This document shows, piece after piece, positions 51,602 to 59,957 of a DNA stretch of 64,000 nt. The notes beneath the pieces were generated by a model. That model saw only the letters and a list, made by a program, of their open reading frames with translations. It searched no databases and had not been told where the DNA came from. Within the stretch, counting starts at the first letter, position 1; every line of letters begins with the position of its first letter. The stretch is from an uncultured Christensenella sp. (GTDB lineage: Bacteria > Bacillota_A > Clostridia > Christensenellales > Borkfalkiaceae): the NCBI GenBank assembly GCA_910579295.1, contig CAJTTC010000004.1:1-64000 (forward strand), in the 5' to 3' direction. A program made the position numbers and the translations under genes.

Positions 51602-52192
51602 TTACATTTTAGGCATAGGCGCATTATAAAAACCGAGTTTGTGAAAGTCATACCAACTTTTGATTTGTTCTTCGGTTGCTACGGTCAATGCCCGCAAAAC
51701 TTCTTGCGCAAATTCAAGCGTTGCCGTTCCGTTCGCAGTAATGACGTTATTATCCGAAACGGCTTGTCTATGGATAAAGCCTTGCTCGTTTGTGTAAGTC
51801 GAATACTGTTTTAATTCATTCAAATCGTTTGCCGTATGTTTTGCGTTGTTCAATGCACCGACAGAGCCTAAAAATCTGCAAGCGTCGCAAATCGCGCCCA
51901 AAACCTTGCCTCTCTTTATACAATCGTCTATAAGCGGTTTAATTTGCATAGTCTTTTCGTTATGCCACGACATACCGCCTATAAGAATTAAAGCGTCATA
52001 ATCGGACGGAACGCTCTGTAAATCGTAATCGGGCAAACATTTAATGCCGCCGATAGAAGTTACTGCATTTTTCGTAAGCGATACGGTGTTATTCTCGAAT
52101 TTTCCGCCGCCGAGCATATTGACTGCGGACGAAATATAAGCAAGTTCCCAATCCGCCCATTGTTCCAAGATAACGTATAGTATTTTCTTCAT
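51602..52192 (-). CDS. DJ-1/PfpI-family protein
   Basis: The 196-residue protein has a glutamine amidotransferase-like fold. The nucleophile elbow Cys lies in GAICDACRFLGS, and the strand before it ends LILIGGMSWHN. Members act as glyoxalases, chaperones or amidases, and the exact reaction cannot be read here. It overlaps neither neighbour but lies 9-14 bp from each in the operon. Confidence 0.85.
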   Translation of the reverse strand: MKKILYVILEQWADWELAYISSAVNMLGGGKFENNTVSLTKNAVTSIGGIKCLPDYDLQSVPSDYDALILIGGMSWHNEKTMQIKPLIDDCIKRGKVLGAICDACRFLGSVGALNNAKHTANDLNELKQYSTYTNEQGFIHRQAVSDNNVITANGTATLEFAQEVLRALTVATEEQIKSWYDFHKLGFYNAPMPKM

Positions 52193-52201
52193 TGCATGTA
52201 C

Positions 52202-52540
52202 CTAATTTCCCTTATTAAGATTGCTTAATGCTTCGGCGTTATTGGATATTACCATACCGACGGTTTGGCAGTGTTCCATTTCGGAGCAGTTTCCGCAGGT
52301 TTCAAAAGATTTTCCGAGCGCGCACTGTCGTATCTGACAATACTTGTCGCAAAAAGGAGTTTTAACCCCGTCCATGCGACAACCGTCGCAGTTAATCATT
52401 TTGGACGTTATCTCGAAGCCGTTGAGTTCCGACCATTCCTTTGCCACCTTTTTGCGCAGTGCATTATCGTTGTTTTGCGTGGCAATATACGCTTCGCATT
52501 TTTCACAATCAAGTCCGCAATATGCAATCATTTTATTCAT
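52202..52540 (-). CDS. DUF3795 Cys-rich protein
   Basis: The 112-residue protein has the N-terminal YCGLDCEKCEAYIATQNND signature of DUF3795 and further Cys pairs (CDGCRMDG; CQIRQC; CGNCSEMEHC). A metal or iron-sulfur site is likely. The function of the family is not established. Confidence 0.88.
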   Translation of the reverse strand: MNKMIAYCGLDCEKCEAYIATQNNDNALRKKVAKEWSELNGFEITSKMINCDGCRMDGVKTPFCDKYCQIRQCALGKSFETCGNCSEMEHCQTVGMVISNNAEALSNLNKGN

Positions 52541-52558
52541 TGTATTTACTCCTATATA

Positions 52559-53320
52559 TTATAACCAAACCGCCCAATCGCCGTAATCGAAAGTGCCTGC
52601 GCCGTGATGCAACTTACCTTGTGCTTTTAGTTCACGGAAAGCATCTCTCATTCTAATTGCAATTTCGGGTTGAATATCTAATGAGTGATGGGCGGGAAAC
52701 AATCGTTTTGACGGCAACGCCGCAATCACTTCGAGAGAATTAAGATAAGCTACGGGGTCTGTGGACGGATAATAAGCGAATAAAGTATCTTTGTAAATCA
52801 AGTCGCCTGTAAATATGTAACCTCGTTCTTGTTCCCAAAAGCAAATATGTCCGGGCGAATGTCCGGGCGTATGCAAGACTTCGATTTTTCTATCGCCAAT
52901 ATCAATTATCTCGCCGCCGTTTAATACCCTTGCAGGCGTTCCTTGAAACATCTCGTAAGTGCTTACGTCAAAGCCTTCGGGCAAATCGCAACGGTCAACA
53001 ACCATATCACGAACGGTTTGAATAGAAAGCGGAAACTTGCCGTTCAGCCAATCCAACTCGGCTTTGTGCGCATAGAAATCGGGGAAATATTTATGTCCGC
53101 CTATGTGATCCCAATGTATATGGGTTGCAACGGCTATGACGTGTTTATCTGTCAGTTTGCGAACTTCGTCATAAATGTTACAAATGCCAAGCCCCGTATC
53201 AATCAAAAGACAGCGTTCACTCCCGATTAAAAGATAGCAGTGAGTTTCTTCCCAATGGCGGTATTCGCTTATGATATACGTCGTGTCGTCTATTTTGTCA
53301 ATAGTAAACCAATTATTCAT
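52559..53320 (-). CDS. MBL-fold metallo-hydrolase
   Basis: The 253-residue metallo-beta-lactamase-fold protein has its metal motif in THIHWDHIGG, with later ligands in HTPGHSPGH, the GDL Asp, and PAHH near the C terminus. The substrate is unknown; the family includes glyoxalase II-like and lactonase-like hydrolases. No signal peptide is seen, so the enzyme is cytoplasmic and a beta-lactam role is unlikely. Confidence 0.9.
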   Translation of the reverse strand: MNNWFTIDKIDDTTYIISEYRHWEETHCYLLIGSERCLLIDTGLGICNIYDEVRKLTDKHVIAVATHIHWDHIGGHKYFPDFYAHKAELDWLNGKFPLSIQTVRDMVVDRCDLPEGFDVSTYEMFQGTPARVLNGGEIIDIGDRKIEVLHTPGHSPGHICFWEQERGYIFTGDLIYKDTLFAYYPSTDPVAYLNSLEVIAALPSKRLFPAHHSLDIQPEIAIRMRDAFRELKAQGKLHHGAGTFDYGDWAVWL

Positions 53321-53325
53321 ATAAA

Positions 53326-54819
53326 TTACCCTATAATTTCATATAGTTTAGCAAAACAGTCATTCCCATTACAGGGGTAGTCGGGCATAACGTAGTCATC
53401 GGTTTTTGTTTGGTCTATTCTATACCATTTTTTTGTGGATATTTGTACAAAAAGTCCCGTGTTCCGCAAGCGAAAATTCGTTATATCCCCATAGCCGTTT
53501 ACGGAATTTGCGGGCGGTTCGCCCACAATCTTGCCAAAGTTATTGTCTTGAATTAGCATAGCGAAATCTTTTGCCGCCGAAAACGAACCGCTATCCGTTA
53601 AAATATAAACGTTGCCTTCAAATGCAAGATTTTTGCTACGTTCGTTTTTTATTTTTCCGTTATTGCCGTGAATTGTAATATAATTCCACCGCCAATCGAA
53701 CGAACCGTCATAGTAACTGTCGATAGGCAAGTATTTTACAAACTCGTTCCCCACAAGAGAATTGCCGCCGCCATTGCCACGCAAATCAACCGCTACATTT
53801 TGTATATTCTTTTGCTTAACTTCGGCAAACATTTCCTTTACGCAGTTAATGTATGTCTGATTATAAGTGCATTGCGTGAGCGTAAGCACCGCAAGGCTCT
53901 TTTGCTCATCAATATCATAATATACAAATTCTTTCGGTTCGCTCGGAACATAATATCCGTTGCGGATTTCCACAAAGTCGTTCCAACTAACAAAATCGTC
54001 TGCCGTATAAGTTTGCTCAATCGTGTTTTCGCCGTTAGACCACGTATACGTAAACGGCTCGGAATAGCCCAAAAAGTCAAGAGTTGCAAGGCTGCCTAAA
54101 TCGACGTTTATCCAATCTTCCGTTTCGTAACAATAATACGGTTTTACGTCGTCGATAATTTGCTTTACCGATTTGCCGTTTATTGCCGTTATACTGTACC
54201 CGTCAAAGTTCTTTTGCGGAATAACTTTTAAGTAAGCGTCGTTAGGATAATTATTGTACGTTGTTGTATGAGCGTCGCCCATAAGGTGCAAAACCGTTTG
54301 AATTTCTCGCCGCAAGTCGTTGACGGTTATTTTATTTTCGCTTTTTAATCTATTCAAAGACATAGAAAATTCATTTTCGACTTCTTGCGAAAGACCGTTT
54401 TTGAACATAGGGTGCGTGCGTTTAAGATAGCGTTTCAGTTCGTTAATATCTTCTTCGGCGGCTTTGTAAGTTATTACTTCGTCATAGTTCAACCATACGC
54501 CGTCGTATTCTTTGAAAGCGTACGAGTTCCAATACGGAAAAGCATAAACAAAGAGCGAACAGCCGGTAGCAACTATTGCGAATACTATGGGTAATATTAT
54601 CTTTGTAACAAGTTTTGTCTTGAAAAAGATAAAGTATGAAACCAAGCCGCTACAAAAAAGTACGCTCAACAGCACTACAATCCATTCGGGAAAATTTATG
54701 CAAAATATGTTTATAGGAATAAGCGCAAATGTCAATATAGCCAAAACACTAATAACCAATAGGCTCACTATCTTAATAATTTTGCGATTGTTCTCTAACC
54801 AAGTTTTTATACCAATCAT
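53326..54819 (-). CDS. Membrane-anchored S41-family peptidase-like protein
   Basis: The 497-residue protein has three hydrophobic N-terminal segments (about residues 15-110), followed by an extracytoplasmic S41 domain. The tricorn/CTP-type catalytic Ser lies in ILTDSGSFSAAKDFAML, after VDLRGNGGGNS. The PDZ-like segment is reduced (SITAINGKSVKQII). It is the first gene of the operon, behind GGAGC and a good promoter. It may process envelope peptides; the link with the downstream soluble enzymes is unclear. Confidence 0.85.
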   Translation of the reverse strand: MIGIKTWLENNRKIIKIVSLLVISVLAILTFALIPINIFCINFPEWIVVLLSVLFCSGLVSYFIFFKTKLVTKIILPIVFAIVATGCSLFVYAFPYWNSYAFKEYDGVWLNYDEVITYKAAEEDINELKRYLKRTHPMFKNGLSQEVENEFSMSLNRLKSENKITVNDLRREIQTVLHLMGDAHTTTYNNYPNDAYLKVIPQKNFDGYSITAINGKSVKQIIDDVKPYYCYETEDWINVDLGSLATLDFLGYSEPFTYTWSNGENTIEQTYTADDFVSWNDFVEIRNGYYVPSEPKEFVYYDIDEQKSLAVLTLTQCTYNQTYINCVKEMFAEVKQKNIQNVAVDLRGNGGGNSLVGNEFVKYLPIDSYYDGSFDWRWNYITIHGNNGKIKNERSKNLAFEGNVYILTDSGSFSAAKDFAMLIQDNNFGKIVGEPPANSVNGYGDITNFRLRNTGLFVQISTKKWYRIDQTKTDDYVMPDYPCNGNDCFAKLYEIIG

Positions 54820-54842
54820 AATTGCTCCTTTTGTATTTATAA

Positions 54843-54871
54843 ATTATAGCACGAATTCAACCGTTTTTCAA
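54843..54871 (-). promoter_or_regulatory. Promoter of the five-gene minus-strand operon
   Basis: On the minus strand, TTGAAA (54866-54871) and TATAAT (54843-54848) are 17 bp apart; the -10 is extended (TGCTATAAT). Confidence 0.75.
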
Positions 54872-54905
54872 GTAATGCGTAGGCGCTATTAAAATTTAGC
54901 CAACA

Positions 54906-54942
54906 CAAACAAAGCCGAGAATCCGTAAGGACTCCCGGCTTT
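54906..54942 (-). terminator. Terminator of the PcfJ/PcfK-type operon
   Basis: A 14-bp stem (AAAGCCGAGAATCC, 54911-54924, with 54929-54942; two G-U pairs) closes a GTAA loop. It lies 15 bp after the last gene of the minus-strand operon. Confidence 0.85.
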
Positions 54943-54956
54943 GACTTTATATTCGG

Positions 54957-55280
54957 TTAAACGGTTTGCGTTCTATCGGGTATGTAGATTTTGTCGGCGA
55001 CCTTTACGGCTTTATAGGTAACGCCGTTTATCGTCTGGGTAACGTATTCGGGCTTGCCGTCGGCGTTCGCTCGTAAAAACATTTTTTCGCCGTTCTCATC
55101 TATGCGGTCAATGTTGCCGTCCATAAACTTGCCGTCGTTGCCGACCTCTAACACTTTCAAGCCTTTTTGCAGTAGATACGAACTGAATTGCCATAACTTC
55201 TCGAACATACCGTAGCAGTCCATAATAAAGCAAAAATCTTCTTTTTCGCAGTAACCTGTAATTCTGTAATAATTGTTCAT
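54957..55280 (-). CDS. Small protein of the PcfJ operon
   Basis: The 107-residue protein starts at ATG 55280 behind AAAGGAG. It is mixed alpha/beta, with an N-terminal CYGMFEKLWQFSSYLLQKGL helix and a beta-rich C terminus (GVTYKAVKVADKIYIPDRT). It is the last gene before the operon terminator. No family is recognised. Confidence 0.65.
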   Translation of the reverse strand: MNNYYRITGYCEKEDFCFIMDCYGMFEKLWQFSSYLLQKGLKVLEVGNDGKFMDGNIDRIDENGEKMFLRANADGKPEYVTQTINGVTYKAVKVADKIYIPDRTQTV

Positions 55281-55297
55281 AATAATACTCCTTTGCG

Positions 55298-56623
55298 TTA
55301 AGCCGCCGCTTGTATTCTGTTTAATTGTCTGTTAGCGAAAGGTAGCCATTTGTGATTGACAAAATCAAGCACGCTTTCGCTCGGTCTGTGGTCGTGTTCG
55401 CCGTAACATTGCAATACTTTCTTTTGAGATAGAGAATACTCAACCGTAACGAAAGGCATGTCAGGCGTTTGCTTATCCCGTATAAAGAAAATAAGGCTTT
55501 CTTCACGGGCGAATTTTTGGTCGTAACCCATGCGCCCGACACAATGGTCAAGAGCCTCACCCTCACGGATAAGGTCTTGCGGACTTTTTGCAATCACAAC
55601 TATAAACGCATTGTCTTTGTTCCGTTGCAGAGGCATATATTTTTCGGCAACGCTTGCAAATCTCGCATACATTTCTTTGCGTTCTTCGGCGTCCTGTAAT
55701 GCCTTTGCCGAGCGGTATTCGTCTATGCGTATATCGTGCCAACGCTTAAAGTCTATCGGCATTAAGTTCTTCGTATCGGTCATATCAAGGTGCAGATATA
55801 CGCAAGCCTTGTAATAATCGCTGTATGTCGCAAGGTTAGTTTCGTGCCGTATAATATAATCAAAAAAGCGGTCTTTACTGCCGAACAGTCCTGCGACTTC
55901 GTGTGCCGTATTGTGGTTCTTATAAACTTTTTCCAATTCGGCATAGTATTGATTGTAGCGGAGCGAGGATCTTTCTCTGTAAGAACAAGTAATAACATTG
56001 ATATAGTGCGGTTTCTTTGCAAGTTCCTCTCTGTTCTGTATCAACCACTTGCGGAAATTCTTATCTTTGCCAACCTTTTTGAGAATAACTTTGCTCGTTG
56101 CCAAATACGGCAAGTTCATTTTGACAAGGTATTCGGCTTGTGGATATTCTTCATAAAGCCGCAAGTATTTGAAAAGGTCGCAGTATGTGTATTTGTCCGC
56201 TGCGCTGTACTTGTATTTCGGAAATTTCAAGGCGTATTCCGTATTCACGATAGGGGCAACCGGCTCTATGGTGTAGTAATCTTCCCACCAATTCTCTTGT
56301 TCAAACCATTTCGGCGTTCTGTATAAGCCTTGCTCAAACCAACCCACGACGTAGCCTGCTATATAGTAGCAAACCATATCTTTTATAAGGCATTTGTCCG
56401 AGTGTATGCAGTGGACGGCAACTTGCTTATGTACCCAATCTCTCGCTTTATTATTTCTGTTCTTAACGGCAACCGTAACTTTTACAAGTTCGCCGCCGAA
56501 TTTAGCGAGATAGGCATAAAACCGTCTTTGTCCGTCGCCGTTCGGAAAGTCCTTTTTGTCCCGTTCTTTTATAAGTTTCAGTATGTATTTGGGTATGGGC
56601 TTTATATCTTTTTCCGTAATCAT
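55298..56623 (-). CDS. PcfJ-like protein
   Basis: The 441-residue protein starts at ATG 56621-56623 behind GAGGTG; an in-frame GTG lies four codons upstream. The C-terminal PcfJ signature is clear: GEALDHCVGRMGYDQKFARE, then FVTVEYSLSQKKVLQCYGEH. The rest is helical and rich in Tyr/Lys. PcfJ proteins are encoded by many Bacillota conjugative elements next to PcfK; their biochemical role is not known to me. It begins 8 bp after the PcfK-like gene. Confidence 0.88.
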   Translation of the reverse strand: MITEKDIKPIPKYILKLIKERDKKDFPNGDGQRRFYAYLAKFGGELVKVTVAVKNRNNKARDWVHKQVAVHCIHSDKCLIKDMVCYYIAGYVVGWFEQGLYRTPKWFEQENWWEDYYTIEPVAPIVNTEYALKFPKYKYSAADKYTYCDLFKYLRLYEEYPQAEYLVKMNLPYLATSKVILKKVGKDKNFRKWLIQNREELAKKPHYINVITCSYRERSSLRYNQYYAELEKVYKNHNTAHEVAGLFGSKDRFFDYIIRHETNLATYSDYYKACVYLHLDMTDTKNLMPIDFKRWHDIRIDEYRSAKALQDAEERKEMYARFASVAEKYMPLQRNKDNAFIVVIAKSPQDLIREGEALDHCVGRMGYDQKFAREESLIFFIRDKQTPDMPFVTVEYSLSQKKVLQCYGEHDHRPSESVLDFVNHKWLPFANRQLNRIQAAA

Positions 56624-56631
56624 TTTGCACC

Positions 56632-57708
56632 TCACGCAATATCCATTTTGCCGTCAAGCAAATCATAGAGATATATCATTGTTTCTTTATCGAAAGAGGA
56701 CGGAGAATATGGCTCGTCCATAGGCTCGTCATCAAGGATTTCGCCTGTCGACGTGTCAACCGTCTTTCCGTCCGTCTTTACTATCTTTCCGAGCGTGGCT
56801 ATATCGCCGTTGCTTTCGATTATAACTACGCCGTGATTAGCCCGTATTTTGGCTATATAGGCGTCTGCGGCGTGATAAGGGAAACCAACCAACGGCACAC
56901 GCAAATCAGCAGTAATAGCCCTGCCTGTAAGCGTAAGATTGAGTTCGTCGGCAAGTATGGTTGCGTCGTTATCAAATGCCTCGTAAAAGTCGCCGAGCCT
57001 TATAAGCACTATTTCGTCGGGGTGGCTTTCTTTCATATCCATATACTGCACAAAGAAGATCGGCAATTCTTGTTTGGGCTTTTCAGCCTCACGCTTAACG
57101 CCGTTCTTCTCGTCGAGGGCTTGCTGTAACTTATCCGCAATTTCCTCGATAGTAGGACTATCTTCGTCTGCAAGTTCTTCTAATTCTTCGGGCGTATAAT
57201 CGGCGTTCAGTTCTTCGCCGTCGTCCTCGTCATCTTCCGCAACGTCAACGGGTTCGTGGTCGTCGGTCTGGTCGGTAACGGTTTTCTTTTCGGCGGTGTC
57301 AATCATATCCCATAAAGACGCTTGCCGTGTCGTCGGTTTCGGTTTTTCAACCTTTTTGACTTCGGTTTTCGTAACGGTCTTTACAGCCGGCTTATATTCC
57401 GTTCCGTCCTCGTTGTATAGCGTGCCTTCGATTGAGTTTTCCTCGAAGTAGTGGATAGCCCAACCGTAAACGACGGCATCCTCAACGCAAGCCGACCTCG
57501 CACTTTTTTCGGCGAGTTTCTTTGCCTCGTCGGTTGCAAATCTCATAAAGCCGTCAAGGTCTTTTTTACTCAATAACCGCTTGCCGTCTTTCTCGATATA
57601 CACGCCGTTGTTTATCTTTTCCGCAAGAACGTCGCTCACGTTTTCTTGCAAATAGGCAAGTATAAGTTCCTGCGGTTTTCCGTTAGCCGTAAGATTTAAG
57701 TTTGTCAT
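56632..57708 (-). CDS. PcfK-like protein fused to a MutS-I domain
   Basis: The 358-residue protein starts at ATG 57708 behind AAGGAG, overlapping the previous stop (TAATG). Residues 1-90 match the PcfK pattern (ELILAYLQENVSDVLAEKIN; FMRFATDEAKKLAEKSA). A disordered acidic linker (about 120-205) follows. Residues 220-320 read as the DNA mismatch-recognition domain of MutS (FVQYMDMKESHPDEIVLIRL; GDFYEAFDNDATILADELNL; VPLVGFPYHAADAYIAKI). The other MutS domains, including the ATPase, are absent. It may bind structured or single-stranded DNA during transfer; this is inference. Confidence 0.82.
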   Translation of the reverse strand: MTNLNLTANGKPQELILAYLQENVSDVLAEKINNGVYIEKDGKRLLSKKDLDGFMRFATDEAKKLAEKSARSACVEDAVVYGWAIHYFEENSIEGTLYNEDGTEYKPAVKTVTKTEVKKVEKPKPTTRQASLWDMIDTAEKKTVTDQTDDHEPVDVAEDDEDDGEELNADYTPEELEELADEDSPTIEEIADKLQQALDEKNGVKREAEKPKQELPIFFVQYMDMKESHPDEIVLIRLGDFYEAFDNDATILADELNLTLTGRAITADLRVPLVGFPYHAADAYIAKIRANHGVVIIESNGDIATLGKIVKTDGKTVDTSTGEILDDEPMDEPYSPSSFDKETMIYLYDLLDGKMDIA

Positions 57709-57914
57709 TATAAATCACGCTCCTTTTTTAAGATTTCCAATATGTCTTGCTCGTTCCAACCGGACGAACAAATCCAAATGATAGTTGCCAAAGTTTCAAG
57801 GCTTGCACCTTGTTTGTTGCGGTCAAAAAACATTTGATATTGTCCGCAATCGCCGTTTGTAAACCATTGATACTTGTTGCAAAGATAGTAAAGTTTGTCG
57901 TTTGAGATTTCCAT
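57708..57914 (-). CDS. Small protein of the PcfK operon
   Basis: The 68-residue protein has several aromatic residues (YYLCNKYQWFTNGDCGQYQM) and a helical C terminus (WNEQDILEILKKERDL). It overlaps the PcfK-like start by one base, so the two are translationally coupled. No family is recognised. Confidence 0.65.
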   Translation of the reverse strand: MEISNDKLYYLCNKYQWFTNGDCGQYQMFFDRNKQGASLETLATIIWICSSGWNEQDILEILKKERDL

Positions 57915-57967
57915 GTTTTTAACTCCTTATAGATTTTTGTTTGTAAATGAAAGAAGCCCGTTCATAA

Positions 57968-58201
57968 TCAGAACGGACAGCCACGCCAACGCCATTTATA
58001 CTCAATCAGCGTCTTTATAGGTAAGATAAGCCAAGTCGCATTTTCTATCGGTTTGCCTGTCTTTCTGTCCAGTGGCGAATGAGTTTCATACCACCGAACG
58101 TCCCAAACAGCGCCGTCGTATCTGTTCGTTATCAGATAGACTTTCAAGCGTTTTTTGCCTTTGAGTTTATAGCATATTTTGTAACCGTAATCGTTTTTCA
58201 T
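57968..58201 (-). CDS. Small basic protein
   Basis: The 77-residue Lys/Arg/Trp-rich protein (YGYKICYKLKGKKRLKVYLI; WLILPIKTLIEYKWRWRG) overlaps the stop of the preceding gene. Its stop codon lies inside a small inverted repeat (CCGTTC...GAACGG, 57958-57976) that could weaken transcription into the downstream PcfK/PcfJ genes. The function is unknown. Confidence 0.6.
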   Translation of the reverse strand: MKNDYGYKICYKLKGKKRLKVYLITNRYDGAVWDVRWYETHSPLDRKTGKPIENATWLILPIKTLIEYKWRWRGCPF

Positions 58202-58734
58202 AAGCCGTAAATCCTTTTTGCGAATTTCGGTAGAGCCGAGTAAAAGTTTGTGTTCATAATCGTATTATGCAGTTTGCGGTCTTTGGCGAAGTAATTATTG
58301 TTTGCAAGCAAGTAACCTTTGTGCGTAAGTCGTTTCAGTTCGTATCTGTCCGAGCCGTCGTGATGGCTGCCTTCGATTATGAAATGTCCGTTACAATCGG
58401 TTATCTTCATATCGTCCAAATGCTGTATAACTCTTATAAGGTCGTCAAGCAAGTGTATAAAGTTGCCGCCGTCAAGTCTGCCTCGCCACGTTCCGCAATA
58501 GCCCGTCAAAAGGTAGTAGCCGTCCTCGAATATGGTATTCAAGCCATCTTTGACATCTCGCCAAGTTTCACCGTCTTGAAAGGTCATCTCGTCATACACA
58601 CGCTGGTCGGGTATTTCTTCCGGCGATTTCCAATTTTCCTCGTCGGCGTAAACCTCGAATAAGAACGCTCGTATTTCGTTTTCTTTCTCACGGCTGTAAT
58701 AACTGTCGTATAAAGTGATTTCTTTCTTTTTCAT
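58198..58734 (-). CDS. Unrecognised protein of the transfer-associated operon
   Basis: The 178-residue acidic protein has a conserved-looking core (DGYYLLTGYCGTWRGRLDGG; HFIIEGSHHDGSDRYELKRL) and no membrane segment. It overlaps both neighbours by 1-4 bases. The Gly/Asp/Tyr-rich style and the setting resemble antirestriction-type proteins of leading regions, but there is no direct motif for that. Confidence 0.65.
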   Translation of the reverse strand: MKKKEITLYDSYYSREKENEIRAFLFEVYADEENWKSPEEIPDQRVYDEMTFQDGETWRDVKDGLNTIFEDGYYLLTGYCGTWRGRLDGGNFIHLLDDLIRVIQHLDDMKITDCNGHFIIEGSHHDGSDRYELKRLTHKGYLLANNNYFAKDRKLHNTIMNTNFYSALPKFAKRIYGL

Positions 58735-58937
58735 TAGTCAACCCTCCTGTAAACGTCGTCTGCAAAGTAGGCGCATATAAACCAATTAAAAAGGGCATGA
58801 CATTTCACACCCTTATAATCAACTATATAATCATTGTCGCCAACCTTTTCCAACACCGTAATTTCGTCCATAACTTCGGGCTGCATTTTGCCTTTGTTCA
58901 AAGACTGTATGTAAGCCTGCGTCTTAAATCCGTTCAT
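58734..58937 (-). CDS. Small protein of the transfer-associated operon
   Basis: The 67-residue protein starts at ATG 58937 behind AGGAGGAC and overlaps the next gene by one base. It has a short beta hairpin (VLEKVGDNDYIVDYKGVKCH) and an aromatic C terminus (FNWFICAYFADDVYRR). No family is recognised. Confidence 0.6.
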   Translation of the reverse strand: MNGFKTQAYIQSLNKGKMQPEVMDEITVLEKVGDNDYIVDYKGVKCHALFNWFICAYFADDVYRRVD

Positions 58938-58940
58938 TGT

Positions 58941-59270
58941 TTAGTCCTCCTGTACCAAGTCCGCAACGGTGGCGTCGTCCGCTATGTATAAATCTCTTTC
59001 AAGTCCGAGTTTACAACCGAATACGTTAACTTTCGTATTCTGTATTTCCGAGAGTAATATGTAACTCCATTCCCACTCAAATAAGTGGCAGTACCCGAAT
59101 AGCAGCCAATCGCCGTTTTCTTGTTTTTCTGCCTCTGTAATTATCCAAGTGCCTGCACCGTAAGGGTTGAAATATTTTACAAGCACTTTCGAGCGTTTAC
59201 CTTTACCGTCCTGCGAATAGAGGGGGTATTTGAGAGCCTTTTGTTCTAATTCTTTTGTCCAAAGTTCCAT
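58941..59270 (-). CDS. DUF2958-family protein
   Basis: The 109-residue protein follows the DUF2958 pattern: KYPLYSQDGKGKRSKVLVKY, then NPYGAGTWIITEAEKQENGD, LLFGYCHLFEWEW, and the LERDLYIADD end. The family occurs on conjugative plasmids and integrative elements beside antirestriction genes. No activity is established. It starts behind AGGAGTT and is separated by 3 bp from the next gene. Confidence 0.8.
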   Translation of the reverse strand: MELWTKELEQKALKYPLYSQDGKGKRSKVLVKYFNPYGAGTWIITEAEKQENGDWLLFGYCHLFEWEWSYILLSEIQNTKVNVFGCKLGLERDLYIADDATVADLVQED

Positions 59271-59285
59271 AATGTTTATAACTCC

Positions 59286-59699
59286 TTAAATATAATTTTC
59301 TAATTGTTCAAAGTTCTGTCCTATATTGCGTAGAGTTTCTTCAAAGCCAAACCATGCTAAAAGGTTTTGATTGTAAGTGTCCGTTGCGAGCGGATCTTCT
59401 TTGTCCCAACGCTCGCCAAATAATTCGGCAAGGTTATAGATGCCCGTTCCGTTCATTGTGTCGGACAGTAATTCGTTTATCTGCTCACGGTATTTTTTGT
59501 AGAATGCCGTCGTCTGGGAATACCATATAAGCGCACCTACAACACCCGATTGACAGCCCATATAAAGCACGTCTTTGAATATATTGACTTTATCGTCGTA
59601 ATCGTGCCATTCGTTTATGACGTAATCGCAAACGTACTTTGTAAGGGGGTTATCGCTGTTCCTTTTGATAGCCTTAATATTCGTTAAAGTAAGTTTCAT
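59286..59699 (-). CDS. Unrecognised protein of the transfer-associated operon
   Basis: The 137-residue protein is helical, with a short conserved-looking run (VLYMGCQSGVVGALIWYSQT) in the middle and an acidic C terminus (LAWFGFEETLRNIGQNFEQL). Similar proteins are common in integrative elements. No function is known to me. It lies 11 bp from its upstream neighbour and 15 bp from the next gene. Confidence 0.65.
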   Translation of the reverse strand: MKLTLTNIKAIKRNSDNPLTKYVCDYVINEWHDYDDKVNIFKDVLYMGCQSGVVGALIWYSQTTAFYKKYREQINELLSDTMNGTGIYNLAELFGERWDKEDPLATDTYNQNLLAWFGFEETLRNIGQNFEQLENYI

Positions 59700-59710
59700 T
59701 TGTTTGCTCC

Positions 59711-59956
59711 TTATAAACTCTCAAATTGATTGAGATAGATTTTGTCTGCATATAAGCCGAACTCAAAATAGCGAATATCGTTTGTCATTTCTTCGTCCAT
59801 TTCGTCGTCCTCTAACAAGTCGAAAGTGTCTTGCGTTATTCGACCTTGATTGCTTATTGCGAGAGTGATTTTGCTGTTATCTTCGTCAACTTCGATTATG
59901 TCAAAAGTGATGAAGTGGTCGCCGTCGAAATAATCATATTCAAACATTTCAAGCAC
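59711..59956 (-). CDS. Small acidic protein
   Basis: The 81-residue, very acidic protein (EVDEDNSKITLAISNQGRIT; LLEDDEMDEEMTNDIRYFEF) is beta-rich at the front. The strong negative charge could indicate DNA mimicry of the kind used by antirestriction proteins, but this is only a compositional hint. It starts behind GAGGTGCTTG, one base after the preceding gene ends. Confidence 0.6.
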   Translation of the reverse strand: MLEMFEYDYFDGDHFITFDIIEVDEDNSKITLAISNQGRITQDTFDLLEDDEMDEEMTNDIRYFEFGLYADKIYLNQFESL

Positions 59957-59957
59957 C

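Noticed and set aside
52559..53320. Beta-lactamase
   Set aside because: No signal peptide, and the motif spacing fits general MBL-fold hydrolases rather than class B beta-lactamases.
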